Assembly (NCBI RefSeq): GCF_005885815.1 | Contig: NZ_CP040602.1 | Coordinates: 1,255,630 to 1,319,629, forward strand | Direction of reading: 5' to 3' | Source of the DNA: Thiomicrorhabdus sediminis | GTDB lineage: Bacteria > Pseudomonadota > Gammaproteobacteria > Thiomicrospirales > Thiomicrospiraceae | DNA length: 64,000 nt | Shown: one piece after another, positions 9,397-17,907 of the stretch | Layout: each line of letters starts with the position of its first letter | Numbering within the stretch: the first letter of the stretch is position 1 | Translations under genes and position numbers: made by a program | The notes under the pieces: model-generated | The model's database searches: none | Told to the model about the DNA's origin: nothing | What the model saw: the letters and a program-made list of their open reading frames with translations, nothing else

Positions 9397-11352
9397 TTAT
9401 TCGTCTGTTTCAGTAAGCTTATTAATGGCATATTGCGCATCATATACCCACGGAAAGTCCGGCAAGCTATTGCGTATCACATTACCGTAATTTTTTGAGC
9501 TCAAACGCGGGTCACAAAGCATCAATACGCCACGATCTTCAACATCACGTATCAGACGACCAGCCCCCTGTTTCATGGCTATAACCGCTTCGGGCAGTTG
9601 AAAATGGACAAAACCATTCAAGCCTTTTTCTTTCAGATAAGCTTCCCGTGCTTGAACAATCGGATCATCCGGTGGCGCAAAAGGAATACGGTCGATAATC
9701 ACCAACTTCAATGCATCACCTTTTACATCCACGCCTTCCCAAAAACTGCTGGTGCCCAATAAAATTGCCTGCTCGGCGCTTTTGAACTTTTGCAGCAACG
9801 TCAATTTCGGCTGCTCGCCTTGAACCAGCAGATCACCCGACCAATGGTCGGCAAGAATGGCACGTGCTTCCTGCATCGCCTTATGACTGGTGAAAAGCAG
9901 AAATGCGCAGCCTTTACTGGCTTTAAGCAAAGGCCACGCGGCTCGTAAACAAATTTTTATGTAATTGGGGTCGCGCGGTTCCGGCAAACCAACCGGGTGG
10001 TATACCAATGCTTGTTTTTGATAATCAAACGGACTTGGCCAATGACAGTTTTTCGATTCCTGCAATCCCAAACGTTTGGCAAAATAATCAAAACTACCGT
10101 TTACACTCAATGTGGCCGAGGTAAACAACCAGGCCCCACCTATTTGCTCGCGCTGCCGGCTAAATGGCCCGGCCACACTCAATGGCGTCAAATTAAATTT
10201 AAACCGGGCTTGAGCAGATTCGACCCAACGAATTTTATTTTCATTCTGGCTGTTTAACCAATCACTAAGCTGTGTGGCGAATTCTTTGGCGCGCTTTTGC
10301 ACAGCAGCAAGCTGCTTACCGCGTTCCTCAACACTTTTGAGTTGCTCAACAACTTGCTCCAGCAAGGATAAAAAGCGTTTGACAATGACTTGAAACGCTT
10401 TTTCATCATTGAGCTTCTCCCATGTCCAACGCTTCTCCCATTTACCGAGAGAGTCGTTCAATGACTTGATATTGTCATCAAGTTGCTCGGCCAAATCTTT
10501 GATTTTACGGGTTTCCGGTGCTTCCAACTGTTGAGCTTGCTTGATGTCTCGCACCAGCTCTTCCAGTTGCGACCGGGAAATGGCAAAGCCGAGAAACTGC
10601 GCGGCAATATCCGGTAGCTGATGAGCTTCATCGAAAATATAGATATCGGCTTCCGGTAAGATTTCACCAAATCCGTTTTCACGCAAAGCCAAATCGGCAC
10701 AGAACAAGTGATGATTGACCACCAGAACTTGGGCCTCTTGCGCCTGATTTTTTATTTTTGGGTAAAAGCAATCCGACTCAACGTGACATTCTGCCGCTTG
10801 GCAAAACTCCATACGCGCACAAACCTTACGCCAAATCATATCGTTTTCCGGAACACTATCGAGTTCAGCCCGGTCGCCGCTGCGTGTTTTCTGCTCCAGC
10901 CACTCGCGAATCAGCGCCAGCTTTTTCCAATCTTCTCGACTATGCTGCTCAACGGTTTCGGTGATTTCCATGCGTTGCGGACAGACATAATTATCGCGTC
11001 CCTTCAATAATCGAGCTTTACCGGGAATATCGCAGGCTTTAAACAGTATCGGCAGGTCTTTATGAACCAGCTGCTCTTGCAAGGTTTTGGTCGCCGTAGA
11101 GACAATCACCTTCTTGCCTGATAACAGGGCCGGCACCAAATAGGCAAATGTTTTCCCTGTTCCGGTTCCGGCTTCGGCCATTAAGGTAGATTTTTCATCA
11201 ATCAACGCTTTAATTTCATGCGCCATATCGAGCTGAGATTGACGGGAAGCATAGCCGTTAACCAGCTTAGCCAGATAACCGTCATTTTTCATGACATCTT
11301 CAATACTGCGCTGATCCTGAGTTTTTGATAATTTTGCTTTGTTTTCAGACAT
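9397..11352 (-). CDS. yoaA: YoaA/DinG-type iron-sulfur helicase
   Basis: An XPD-like superfamily 2 DNA helicase of 651 residues. It shows a Walker A GTGTGKT (62-68), a DEAH box (241-244) and an iron-sulfur insert with cysteines at 124, 178, 184, 189 and 195. Near the C-terminus are the helicase motifs SSFWEGVDVKG and QGAGRLIRD. Length and context (tsaB directly downstream) fit YoaA, which acts with HolC in repair at stalled forks, better than DinG. The untranslated 11353-11520 region carries a TATAAT on this strand (11514-11509) without a good -35. Confidence 0.9.
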   Translation of the reverse strand: MSENKAKLSKTQDQRSIEDVMKNDGYLAKLVNGYASRQSQLDMAHEIKALIDEKSTLMAEAGTGTGKTFAYLVPALLSGKKVIVSTATKTLQEQLVHKDLPILFKACDIPGKARLLKGRDNYVCPQRMEITETVEQHSREDWKKLALIREWLEQKTRSGDRAELDSVPENDMIWRKVCARMEFCQAAECHVESDCFYPKIKNQAQEAQVLVVNHHLFCADLALRENGFGEILPEADIYIFDEAHQLPDIAAQFLGFAISRSQLEELVRDIKQAQQLEAPETRKIKDLAEQLDDNIKSLNDSLGKWEKRWTWEKLNDEKAFQVIVKRFLSLLEQVVEQLKSVEERGKQLAAVQKRAKEFATQLSDWLNSQNENKIRWVESAQARFKFNLTPLSVAGPFSRQREQIGGAWLFTSATLSVNGSFDYFAKRLGLQESKNCHWPSPFDYQKQALVYHPVGLPEPRDPNYIKICLRAAWPLLKASKGCAFLLFTSHKAMQEARAILADHWSGDLLVQGEQPKLTLLQKFKSAEQAILLGTSSFWEGVDVKGDALKLVIIDRIPFAPPDDPIVQAREAYLKEKGLNGFVHFQLPEAVIAMKQGAGRLIRDVEDRGVLMLCDPRLSSKNYGNVIRNSLPDFPWVYDAQYAINKLTETDE

Positions 11353-11652
11353 AAAAAATAAATCGGACTGTTATATTTCTTTATAAAACACAACGCCTTA
11401 ACAACAGCCCTTAATAGTCGCTTTTAAGTCATTGTCGATTGCAACCAATCCCGTCACCCAGACAAGCTTTTGGATTCATTATCCTGCGATAACTTCAAAA
11501 TAGTAGGAATTATACGCTAAGCGTCGAATCACCGAGTATTTTCTCTTGTTTACAGCGGTATAGATCGAATCTTTATTTGACAAATAGATTCATTTAACAA
11601 GCCGCTTTGACAATGAAATGAACGCCTTACCACGATAATTTGCCAATACTTT

Positions 11653-11717
11653 TGGCAAAGCCGCATTTTATTAATAAGTTTTTGTCACTAGGGCTAGACA
11701 AAAAGCGGCTTTGGCAC
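11653..11717. repeat. Inverted repeat flanking the L36 promoter
   Basis: TGGCAAAGCCGC (from about 11653) and GCGGCTTTGGCA (ending about 11716) are inverted copies matching at 11 of 12 positions, about 40 bases apart. The -35 box lies inside the loop and the right arm abuts the -10 box. It may be a pair of operator half-sites or a cruciform-prone element. Confidence 0.4.
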
Positions 11718-11723
11718 TATAAT
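11695..11723 (+). promoter_or_regulatory. Sigma-70 promoter of the L36B gene
   Basis: TAGACA (11695-11700) and a perfect TATAAT (11718-11723) are separated by 17 bases, placing the start of transcription near 11730. An imperfect dyad (CGACTT at 11727-11732, AAGTCG at 11746-11751) lies on the initial transcribed sequence, where a repressor could act. The rest of the 11353-11793 gap holds the inverted repeat described above and the helicase leader. Confidence 0.7.
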
Positions 11724-11793
11724 TCGCGACTTCAAATTTGAACTTAAGTCGAATTGGTTTTTAATATTCGGCACTTTTTAATGGATATATCTA

Positions 11794-11919
11794 ATGAAAA
11801 TTTTATCTTCTCTAAAATCAGCAAAGACACGTCACAAGGACTGTCAGGTTGTTAAGCGCCGTGGTAAGGTTTACGTAATTTGTAAAACCAACCCTAAATT
11901 TAAGGCTCGTCAGCGTTAA
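11794..11919 (+). CDS. ykgO: 50S ribosomal protein L36, zinc-independent type B
   Basis: A 41-residue basic protein beginning [20 protein letters not shown] and ending [10 protein letters not shown]. It resembles E. coli YkgO (L36B). Canonical L36 binds zinc through three Cys and one His. Here only two cysteines remain (17 and 30), and the His position is Phe, so this is the C-minus, zinc-free form. Such paralogs usually replace zinc-containing L36 during zinc starvation under Zur control. I do not see a clear Zur box. The gene is monocistronic with its own promoter and terminator, away from the ribosomal protein operons. Confidence 0.92.
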   Translation: MKILSSLKSAKTRHKDCQVVKRRGKVYVICKTNPKFKARQR

Positions 11920-11937
11920 TATTTAGCGGTAAACAAC

Positions 11938-11969
11938 AAAAAAGGCGCACTGATCATGCGCCTTTTTTT
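11938..11969 (+). terminator. Rho-independent terminator after the L36B gene
   Basis: GGCGCA (11944-11949) pairs with TGCGCC (11957-11962) across a 7-base loop, with A-tracts before and seven T residues after. It may also serve the converging cheV transcript. Confidence 0.85.
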
Positions 11970-12026
11970 ATACCTGAAATAACCTTTAAACCTTTGCAAA
12001 TTATTTCAGGAAAGCCTTAAGAAGAC

Positions 12027-13001
12027 TTAGTGGTTAAAAAACTCTTTTTCAACCTTCTTGATGGTGTCAACGATCAGTTGCGTATCCACCTTACCGATAA
12101 AATAGTTAGCCCCCATTTCTATCACTTCACGACTGTTGTTATCGCTTGTCATAGAGGTGTGAACAATAATCGGCAACTGACGCGTACGTGGCTCTTCTCT
12201 TAATTTTCGAATCACCGTATGTCCCGATGCGACCGGCATTTCCAGGTCGGTAAAGATCATCGAAATCTCATTCAGATCTTCCAACTCCTCAATATAATCC
12301 AACAGCAACTGGCCGTTTTCAAATGCTTTGCACTTAAGACCAAGCTGCTCAAAGACCGAGCTCATATACTTTTGGATGGATTTACTGTCTTCAGCGAACA
12401 ATACGGTTCTATTGTAGATTTCGTCGATAAAATCATGCCCCTGATTACCGACTTGTTTAGCCGAAGCAAAAATCTTCTCCGCCATGGTCGGCATCGCTTC
12501 AATCAACAGTTTTTCGATGTCGAGAATAAAACAGAGGGTTTCACTGTTATCCAAATAGGTGTGGTTAACGATTTGATTGGTATTGACATCGACATTGTAG
12601 TTACCGGCAGGATGAATATCTGACCAGTTCTTCTCTTCCACCCCGTGGATATAAGAAACCCGCAAACCGACAAAGTTATGGCTGAAATCGGAAACGATAA
12701 TAATCGATTTCTCGCGCTCTTCTTCGGTCATATCAAAACCCATCCACTTCGGCAGATCGATGACCGGCAGATAAACACCACGCAACTCAATCATCCCTTC
12801 AATCAAAGGATTGGCATCAGGCATATCAGAAATCTCATAAGCACGCGCTTCCAGTACTTCACGTACTTTAAAAACATTCATGCCGTAATAAGGCGGCTCA
12901 TAATCTTCACGGGCAAACTGCACTTGGAAAATCATCAAGCTCAATTGATTGTTTTTACTTAACTGCGCGGTTTTTTCAACCTGCTCTAATGTTGCTGACA
13001 T
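12027..13001 (-). CDS. cheV: CheV-type chemotaxis coupling protein (CheW + receiver)
   Basis: Two-domain chemotaxis protein of 324 residues. The N-terminal CheW domain (about 20-165) contains the FKVREVLEA and MIELRGVYLPVIDLPKWMGF motifs that couple receptors to CheA. The C-terminal receiver domain (about 200-324) has the acidic pocket FAEDS, the phosphoacceptor Asp in MIFTDLEMP, the Thr/Ser in VHTSM and the Lys in IGKVD. The start is the ATG at 13001, seven bases after AAGGTGAT; a GTG three codons upstream is less likely because it lies within that site. CheA and the core Che operon are not in the window, but a large chemoreceptor is at 48774. Confidence 0.93.
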   Translation of the reverse strand: MSATLEQVEKTAQLSKNNQLSLMIFQVQFAREDYEPPYYGMNVFKVREVLEARAYEISDMPDANPLIEGMIELRGVYLPVIDLPKWMGFDMTEEEREKSIIIVSDFSHNFVGLRVSYIHGVEEKNWSDIHPAGNYNVDVNTNQIVNHTYLDNSETLCFILDIEKLLIEAMPTMAEKIFASAKQVGNQGHDFIDEIYNRTVLFAEDSKSIQKYMSSVFEQLGLKCKAFENGQLLLDYIEELEDLNEISMIFTDLEMPVASGHTVIRKLREEPRTRQLPIIVHTSMTSDNNSREVIEMGANYFIGKVDTQLIVDTIKKVEKEFFNH

Positions 13002-13161
13002 AGGGATCACCTTAAAGGGTTGCTAACTGATAAATGGATCAAATTTCAAAACAATCGCCGCATCAAGCGACTAAATTCTATTTTTATGTAAATTCATTCT
13101 AAAACAAATTATCCAATTCACAAACAGTTAAACCAAAACGCACAAGCGGCTGCATTGACAA

Positions 13162-13791
13162 TTATTGATCATTCAATAACAGCTTGACCGGCTTAAAGGA
13201 AGTGCGATAACCCGGAATCAAGCCCAATTCTTGGATTTTCGCCAAATGTTGGGCGGTTGGATAACCTTTATGCTGATCAAAACCGTAGTCTGGATACTGC
13301 TGATGCAGATCCTTCATCTGCTGATCTCGATATACCTTGGCTAAAATGGAGGCCGCACTGATTTCAGCCACCTTATCATCGCCCTTGACCACCGATTGGC
13401 AGGGTTTCACGGCATCCGGACAGCGGTTACCGTCAACATAGATATGAGTTATCTCACAGCCTTGTTGTTGAAGCGCTTGCACCGCTCTTTGCATGGCAAG
13501 CATGCTCGCCTTAAGGATATTAAGAGCATCGATCTCCTCGGGGGTGGCAATCGAAACCGCATAAGCTACCGCCTGCTGTTTGATCAATTGTGCCAATTCA
13601 TCTCGTTTTGTTTCAGAAAGTTTTTTCGAATCGCGTAAAGGCAAGACACAATTTTTAGGCAAAATCACTGCACTGGCGACCACATCTCCAATCAAAGGAC
13701 CCCGCCCAACCTCATCGACACCGACCGTAGTCCCGGTAAGGCTATAAAATTCCGGAGCTGCGATATCATCGAACAAACTCTGCTGACTCAT
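13162..13791 (-). CDS. rnhB: Ribonuclease HII
   Basis: RNase HII cuts RNA in RNA-DNA hybrids and removes misincorporated ribonucleotides. The catalytic motifs are visible: [11 protein letters not shown] near the N-terminus, the Asp in HIYVDGN, and [15 protein letters not shown] followed by [16 protein letters not shown] [12 protein letters not shown] start at the ATG at 13791 (209 residues), which overlaps the lpxB stop codon as ATGA and so is translationally coupled; a GTG at 13803 would add four residues. The gene closes the lpxD-fabZ-lpxA-lpxB-rnhB run found in most gammaproteobacteria. Confidence 0.95.
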   Translation of the reverse strand: MSQQSLFDDIAAPEFYSLTGTTVGVDEVGRGPLIGDVVASAVILPKNCVLPLRDSKKLSETKRDELAQLIKQQAVAYAVSIATPEEIDALNILKASMLAMQRAVQALQQQGCEITHIYVDGNRCPDAVKPCQSVVKGDDKVAEISAASILAKVYRDQQMKDLHQQYPDYGFDQHKGYPTAQHLAKIQELGLIPGYRTSFKPVKLLLNDQ

Positions 13792-14951
13792 GATGACGTC
13801 CACTCTTGAATGGCATCGGCAGCAAGCTCGGAGGCATTTTGTTTGAGTTGCTGGTACTGCTCGGTAAAAGCGGTAATTTGCCGCTCGCGCAATTTAGTAT
13901 CCGAAACCAGCTTAGCTAAATTGAGCGCAATCTTCTGAGCGGTGGCGTTCTCTTGTACCAACTCTTTGACCAACTCCTGTCCTGCGAGGATATTGGGTAA
14001 ACCAATCCATTGTGTGGTGGCCAAGCGCTTCATAATCCAATATGAGATTGGATGCACCGCTATTGCCAGGACCAGAGGTTTTTTCATTAAAGCGCATTCC
14101 AACGTAGCCGTACCCGAGGTCACAATCGCTTGATCACAGGCCTCCAAAGCCAGCCTTGACTGACCGTCCAACAAAATCACTTTCAAGCCTTTAGCATACT
14201 CGGCAATCGCTTGCTCAACTCGCTCTTTAGCCTTTTGATGAACACAGGGAATAACAAACTGCATTTGCGGATAAATCGTCGATAATTGCTGGGCTGCCTG
14301 AATATAGACGTCCGCCATACGATTAATCTCGCTCATACGAGAGCCGGGTAGAATCGCCGTGAGCTGCGTATCGGCAGCTATGCCTAGCTGTTGCTTAGCC
14401 TGGTCAGTATTAGGTTTTTCTGGAAATTGATTGGCAATCGTATGACCGACAAATTTAACCGGAATCTGATAACGATGATAATACTCAGGCTCGAACGGAA
14501 ACAATACCAATACACCGTCTACCGATTCTCGAACCTTATTCAAGCGCTTCTCGCGCCACGCCCAAACCGATGGGCCGACATAATGGATCGCTTTGATACC
14601 CTGATGCTTGAGGCTGCGTTCAACTTTAAAATTAAAATCCGGCGCATCGATACCAATAAAGACATCTGGCTTGAGTGCAAGCAGACGTGCAATTAATTGT
14701 CTACGAATCTTCAGCAGCTCAGGCAGATGCTTGAGCACTTCAAAAAACCCCATCACCGAAAGTGATTCCATTGGATACCAGGTTTGAAAACCTTGCGCGA
14801 TCATTTTAGGACCGCCTATGCCGACAAACTCGGCATCGGGATAACGTTTTTTTAGACTAATGATTAAGTCCGCGCCCAAGGTGTCGCCAGAGGCTTCTCC
14901 GGCAACCATAGCAAAGACTTTTTTTGAGGTTGGATTATCTGACAATGCCAC
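13788..14951 (-). CDS. lpxB: Lipid-A-disaccharide synthase
   Basis: LpxB (GT19) joins UDP-2,3-diacylglucosamine to lipid X, making the lipid A disaccharide at the inner face of the inner membrane. The N-terminal signature AGEASGD is at residues 18-23 or so, followed by [26 protein letters not shown] and the C-terminal nucleotide-binding GSRMSEI and [11 protein letters not shown]. The length of 387 residues is normal. It overlaps lpxA upstream by 17 bases and rnhB downstream by 4. Confidence 0.96.
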   Translation of the reverse strand: MALSDNPTSKKVFAMVAGEASGDTLGADLIISLKKRYPDAEFVGIGGPKMIAQGFQTWYPMESLSVMGFFEVLKHLPELLKIRRQLIARLLALKPDVFIGIDAPDFNFKVERSLKHQGIKAIHYVGPSVWAWREKRLNKVRESVDGVLVLFPFEPEYYHRYQIPVKFVGHTIANQFPEKPNTDQAKQQLGIAADTQLTAILPGSRMSEINRMADVYIQAAQQLSTIYPQMQFVIPCVHQKAKERVEQAIAEYAKGLKVILLDGQSRLALEACDQAIVTSGTATLECALMKKPLVLAIAVHPISYWIMKRLATTQWIGLPNILAGQELVKELVQENATAQKIALNLAKLVSDTKLRERQITAFTEQYQQLKQNASELAADAIQEWTSS

Positions 14952-15702
14952 GTTCTGAGTTTTTCAAGAAGTGTAATAAAGAATCCAAGGTACCTTGCTC
15001 GTCATTCAGCAGATCGATCTCATGGATCGCCTGATCTAAGCGGTTGCCGGTGCGGTACAAGGCACGGTAAGACTTCTTAATGGAGTTTATCTGATTTTTA
15101 TCATAACCACGGCGCTTCAAGCCTTCCAAGTTGATACCTCTCGGCCCCGCCAGATTACCCGATACGACAACGAAATTCGGCACATCTTGATTGATGACAC
15201 TGCCCATGCCACAAAAACTATGTTCACCGATACGGCAGAACTGATGCACAAGCGTATAGCCACCCAAAATGGCCCAATCCTCAACAATCACATGACCGGC
15301 CAAAGCCGCGGCATTGGCAAAAATACAGTTATTACCGACAATGCAATCATGTGCGATATGTGCACCGGCCATTACCCAATTATTATTGCCTATCACGGTT
15401 TTACCGATATCCTGCACAGTACCGCGGTTAATGGTGACGTTTTCACGGAAAGTATTATTATCACCAATAAACACCTTGGTCGGCTCACAGGCATACTTTT
15501 TATCTTGCGGCGCGGCAATCGAAACAAACGGGAAGAAATGGTTGTTTTTACCGATGACGACATCACCATCAATAAAGACATGGGCATCTAACTGACAGCC
15601 GGAATCAATTTTTACCGCACCCTGAATGACACAAAACGGACCAATTTGCACATCATCCGCAATCTGCGCTAAGGGATCTATAATGGCACTGGAGTGAATC
15701 AA
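14935..15702 (-). CDS. lpxA: UDP-N-acetylglucosamine acyltransferase LpxA
   Basis: LpxA adds a 3-hydroxyacyl chain from ACP to UDP-GlcNAc, the first step of lipid A synthesis. The protein is a left-handed beta-helix of hexapeptide repeats. The catalytic His lies in HIAHDC (residue 118, equivalent to His125 of E. coli), and the C-terminal helical part carries LKRRGYDKNQI. Its 255 residues fit the family. It lies 3 bases after fabZ and overlaps lpxB, so it belongs to one operon. Confidence 0.96.
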   Translation of the reverse strand: MIHSSAIIDPLAQIADDVQIGPFCVIQGAVKIDSGCQLDAHVFIDGDVVIGKNNHFFPFVSIAAPQDKKYACEPTKVFIGDNNTFRENVTINRGTVQDIGKTVIGNNNWVMAGAHIAHDCIVGNNCIFANAAALAGHVIVEDWAILGGYTLVHQFCRIGEHSFCGMGSVINQDVPNFVVVSGNLAGPRGINLEGLKRRGYDKNQINSIKKSYRALYRTGNRLDQAIHEIDLLNDEQGTLDSLLHFLKNSERGIVR

Positions 15703-15705
15703 AAC

Positions 15706-16140
15706 TTAAACCTTTCTTTCCGCACACATCAAGTCGGCTGAGGCGATGACTTTACCATCCACTTTAGTGGTACATTCAAACTTCCAAATACCGCGTTTAT
15801 TGCCCAATGCCTTGACCTCAAAATCAAGACGATCACCAGGAATAGCTGGCTGACGAAAGCGAGCGTTATCGACAGCGGCAAGATAATACATTGTTGAGCC
15901 ATCCGGCTTAACGCCCTGAGAACGAAACGCCAGAATACCAGTACATTGAGCCATGGCTTCAATAATCATTACACCCGGCATAATAGGATTATTAGGGAAG
16001 TGCCCGGTAAATTGCGGTTCATTAAAAGTGACATTTTTAAATGCCTTTAAACTCTCACCGGCAACAAAATCGGTAACACGATCTACCAACAAAAACGGAT
16101 AACGGTGCGGTAGATAATCAAATATTTCTTTTACTTCCAT
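15706..16140 (-). CDS. fabZ: 3-hydroxyacyl-ACP dehydratase FabZ
   Basis: FabZ dehydrates 3-hydroxyacyl-ACP in fatty acid elongation. It competes with LpxA and LpxD for the same substrates, which explains its place between them. The hot-dog fold contains the HRYPFLLVD motif and the catalytic pair His47 (in [11 protein letters not shown]) and Glu61 (in EAMAQ). The length of 144 residues is typical. Neighbours lpxD (36 bases upstream) and lpxA (3 bases downstream) are on the same strand. Confidence 0.97.
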   Translation of the reverse strand: MEVKEIFDYLPHRYPFLLVDRVTDFVAGESLKAFKNVTFNEPQFTGHFPNNPIMPGVMIIEAMAQCTGILAFRSQGVKPDGSTMYYLAAVDNARFRQPAIPGDRLDFEVKALGNKRGIWKFECTTKVDGKVIASADLMCAERKV

Positions 16141-16176
16141 GTTCTATTCCAATAACCCTGATTTTTTATTTCATTA

Positions 16177-17211
16177 TTAATCTGACAGGCTCTCAAGCTG
16201 TTTTTGCAGCACTTTGATCTGTTTACTTATTTTATCGATTTGACGCAAACGCACCGTATTTTTTTGCCACTCTTTAGCATCCATCGCCGGGAAGCCAGCA
16301 TAGGCACCTGCTGACTTAATGTCATTGGTCACACCGGATTTGGCTAAAAAATGGCAATTATCGGCAATATGAATGTGTCCGGCAAACCCAACCTGACCGG
16401 CAACAGTACAATTTTTTCCCAGTGACGAGCTGCCGGCAAACCCTGTCAACGCGGCAATCGCCGAACCGCTGCCAATAACGACATTATGCGCTATATGCAC
16501 CATGTTATCGATAATACAGTTATCCTCGATAACGGTGTCATCAATCGCTCCTCGATCTACCGTTGTGTTATTACCGATGGACACATTACTGCCAATCACA
16601 ACACGACCAATCTGTGGAATTTTTACCCATTCCCCCTGATTATTTGCCCAACCGAAGCCGTCGCCACCAATCACACAGCCAGCCTCAAGAATCACCGAAT
16701 CGCCTAACTGACAGTCATTATTAATGGTGACATTGGCTCTCAGAATACAATTATTGCCAATAGAGACATTGTCTTCGAGCACACAATTTGGACCGATAAA
16801 ACAGCCCTCTCCGATGGTGACATTTTCGCCGATTACGGCATTAGCCGAAATCTCACAGGTTTCGGCCAGCTTGGCGCTATGGGCGATAACCGCAGATTGG
16901 TGTATACCGGCTTTGGCTTTTTTCAAGGGATTGAGAATTTGAGCGACCAAGGCATACACATAATAAGGGTTAGCGACCACAATCTGGGTACCAACAAACT
17001 CATCATTAGCTTGATTGACTATAACCGCCGAAGCTTTCGAGTCTTTTAAAAAGGTTTGGTATTTTTTATCGCTAAGAAAGGTGATTTGACCCGATACCGC
17101 TTTATCAAGCGGGGCAACCTGCTCAACCTCTACCTCAGATGAGCCGACCAGCTCATAAGAAATGGCGTTTTGAGCAAGCTGTTCTAGGATAGAGGCTAGT
17201 TGCACAAACAC
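16177..17211 (-). CDS. lpxD: UDP-3-O-acylglucosamine N-acyltransferase LpxD
   Basis: LpxD adds the second 3-hydroxyacyl chain (N-linked) in lipid A synthesis. The N-terminal uridine-binding domain (1-100) is followed by a hexapeptide-repeat beta-helix (about 105-310). The catalytic His is in HIAHNVVIG (residue 242, equivalent to His239 of E. coli). A C-terminal helix of Leu/Gln-rich sequence ends the 344-residue protein. It follows skp by 11 bases and precedes fabZ by 36. Confidence 0.96.
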   Translation of the reverse strand: MFVQLASILEQLAQNAISYELVGSSEVEVEQVAPLDKAVSGQITFLSDKKYQTFLKDSKASAVIVNQANDEFVGTQIVVANPYYVYALVAQILNPLKKAKAGIHQSAVIAHSAKLAETCEISANAVIGENVTIGEGCFIGPNCVLEDNVSIGNNCILRANVTINNDCQLGDSVILEAGCVIGGDGFGWANNQGEWVKIPQIGRVVIGSNVSIGNNTTVDRGAIDDTVIEDNCIIDNMVHIAHNVVIGSGSAIAALTGFAGSSSLGKNCTVAGQVGFAGHIHIADNCHFLAKSGVTNDIKSAGAYAGFPAMDAKEWQKNTVRLRQIDKISKQIKVLQKQLESLSD

Positions 17212-17222
17212 TCTCCGGAAAT

Positions 17223-17759
17223 CTATTTATTGAATTCAGAGCGTTGCTGCTTATTCATCTTAACCAAATGATCCAAGACATCTTTGGTTACATCGATACG
17301 ATCGTTGGTGTAAGCAATCCCTTCATATAAAATCAGATCGAAATCCTGTTTTTTACCGATGGTTTTAATCGCTTCATTGACAATATTCTGTAACTTTGCC
17401 AACTCCTCGTTGCGACGCAGGTTTAGCAATTCCTGAACATCATTGCGGCGACGCTGGATTTCTCGGGTCAGCATTGAGATTTCGCGTTCTTTGGTGATTT
17501 TCTGCGCGTCACTCATTACAGTCTTGTTTTTCTGATAGTCCGCCTGCTGTTTTTCAAGCTTAGCAGCTAAACTTTTCAACTCAGCTTGCTGGGGAGAAAA
17601 CTCCTTTTCCAACGATGAGGTTGCTGACTTTGCCTGTGGCGCCTGTTCTAATAATAAGGCAACATTAACCACCCCAAGCTTAGCGCCTTGTGCCGCAGAG
17701 GCAAAGGTAACAAAACTTAAGAATAATGCAGCAAAGCTGAATTTAAAAAATCTCAACAT
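17223..17759 (-). CDS. skp: Periplasmic chaperone Skp/OmpH
   Basis: Skp holds unfolded outer-membrane proteins on their way to BamA. The 178-residue precursor has a signal peptide (cleavage near ASA, about residue 22). A short beta segment KLGVVNVALLLEQAP follows, then a long charged coiled coil (about 45-130) that forms the tentacles of the trimer. It lies between bamA and lpxD, the conserved position. The 17760-17907 gap to bamA shows only a weak hairpin with an A-tract near 17819-17845, perhaps a partial terminator. Confidence 0.93.
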   Translation of the reverse strand: MLRFFKFSFAALFLSFVTFASAAQGAKLGVVNVALLLEQAPQAKSATSSLEKEFSPQQAELKSLAAKLEKQQADYQKNKTVMSDAQKITKEREISMLTREIQRRRNDVQELLNLRRNEELAKLQNIVNEAIKTIGKKQDFDLILYEGIAYTNDRIDVTKDVLDHLVKMNKQQRSEFNK

Positions 17760-17907
17760 CTAATCCATCCGTATTTAATTTTATGGCTATTTTTTTATTT
17801 TAGCAGACCGATTTTACCTTAAAAAAAGCCCGATTGGCTAGCTTTCGCCCGACAAATCTACTGTTTTGAACAATTCCTTTTATCGGACAAAAACCACTAG
17901 CCTAAAA

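Noticed and set aside
17819..17850. Terminator between bamA and skp
   Set aside because: There is a T-run on the minus strand, but the stem before it is short and imperfect, so I mention it only as a weak possibility.
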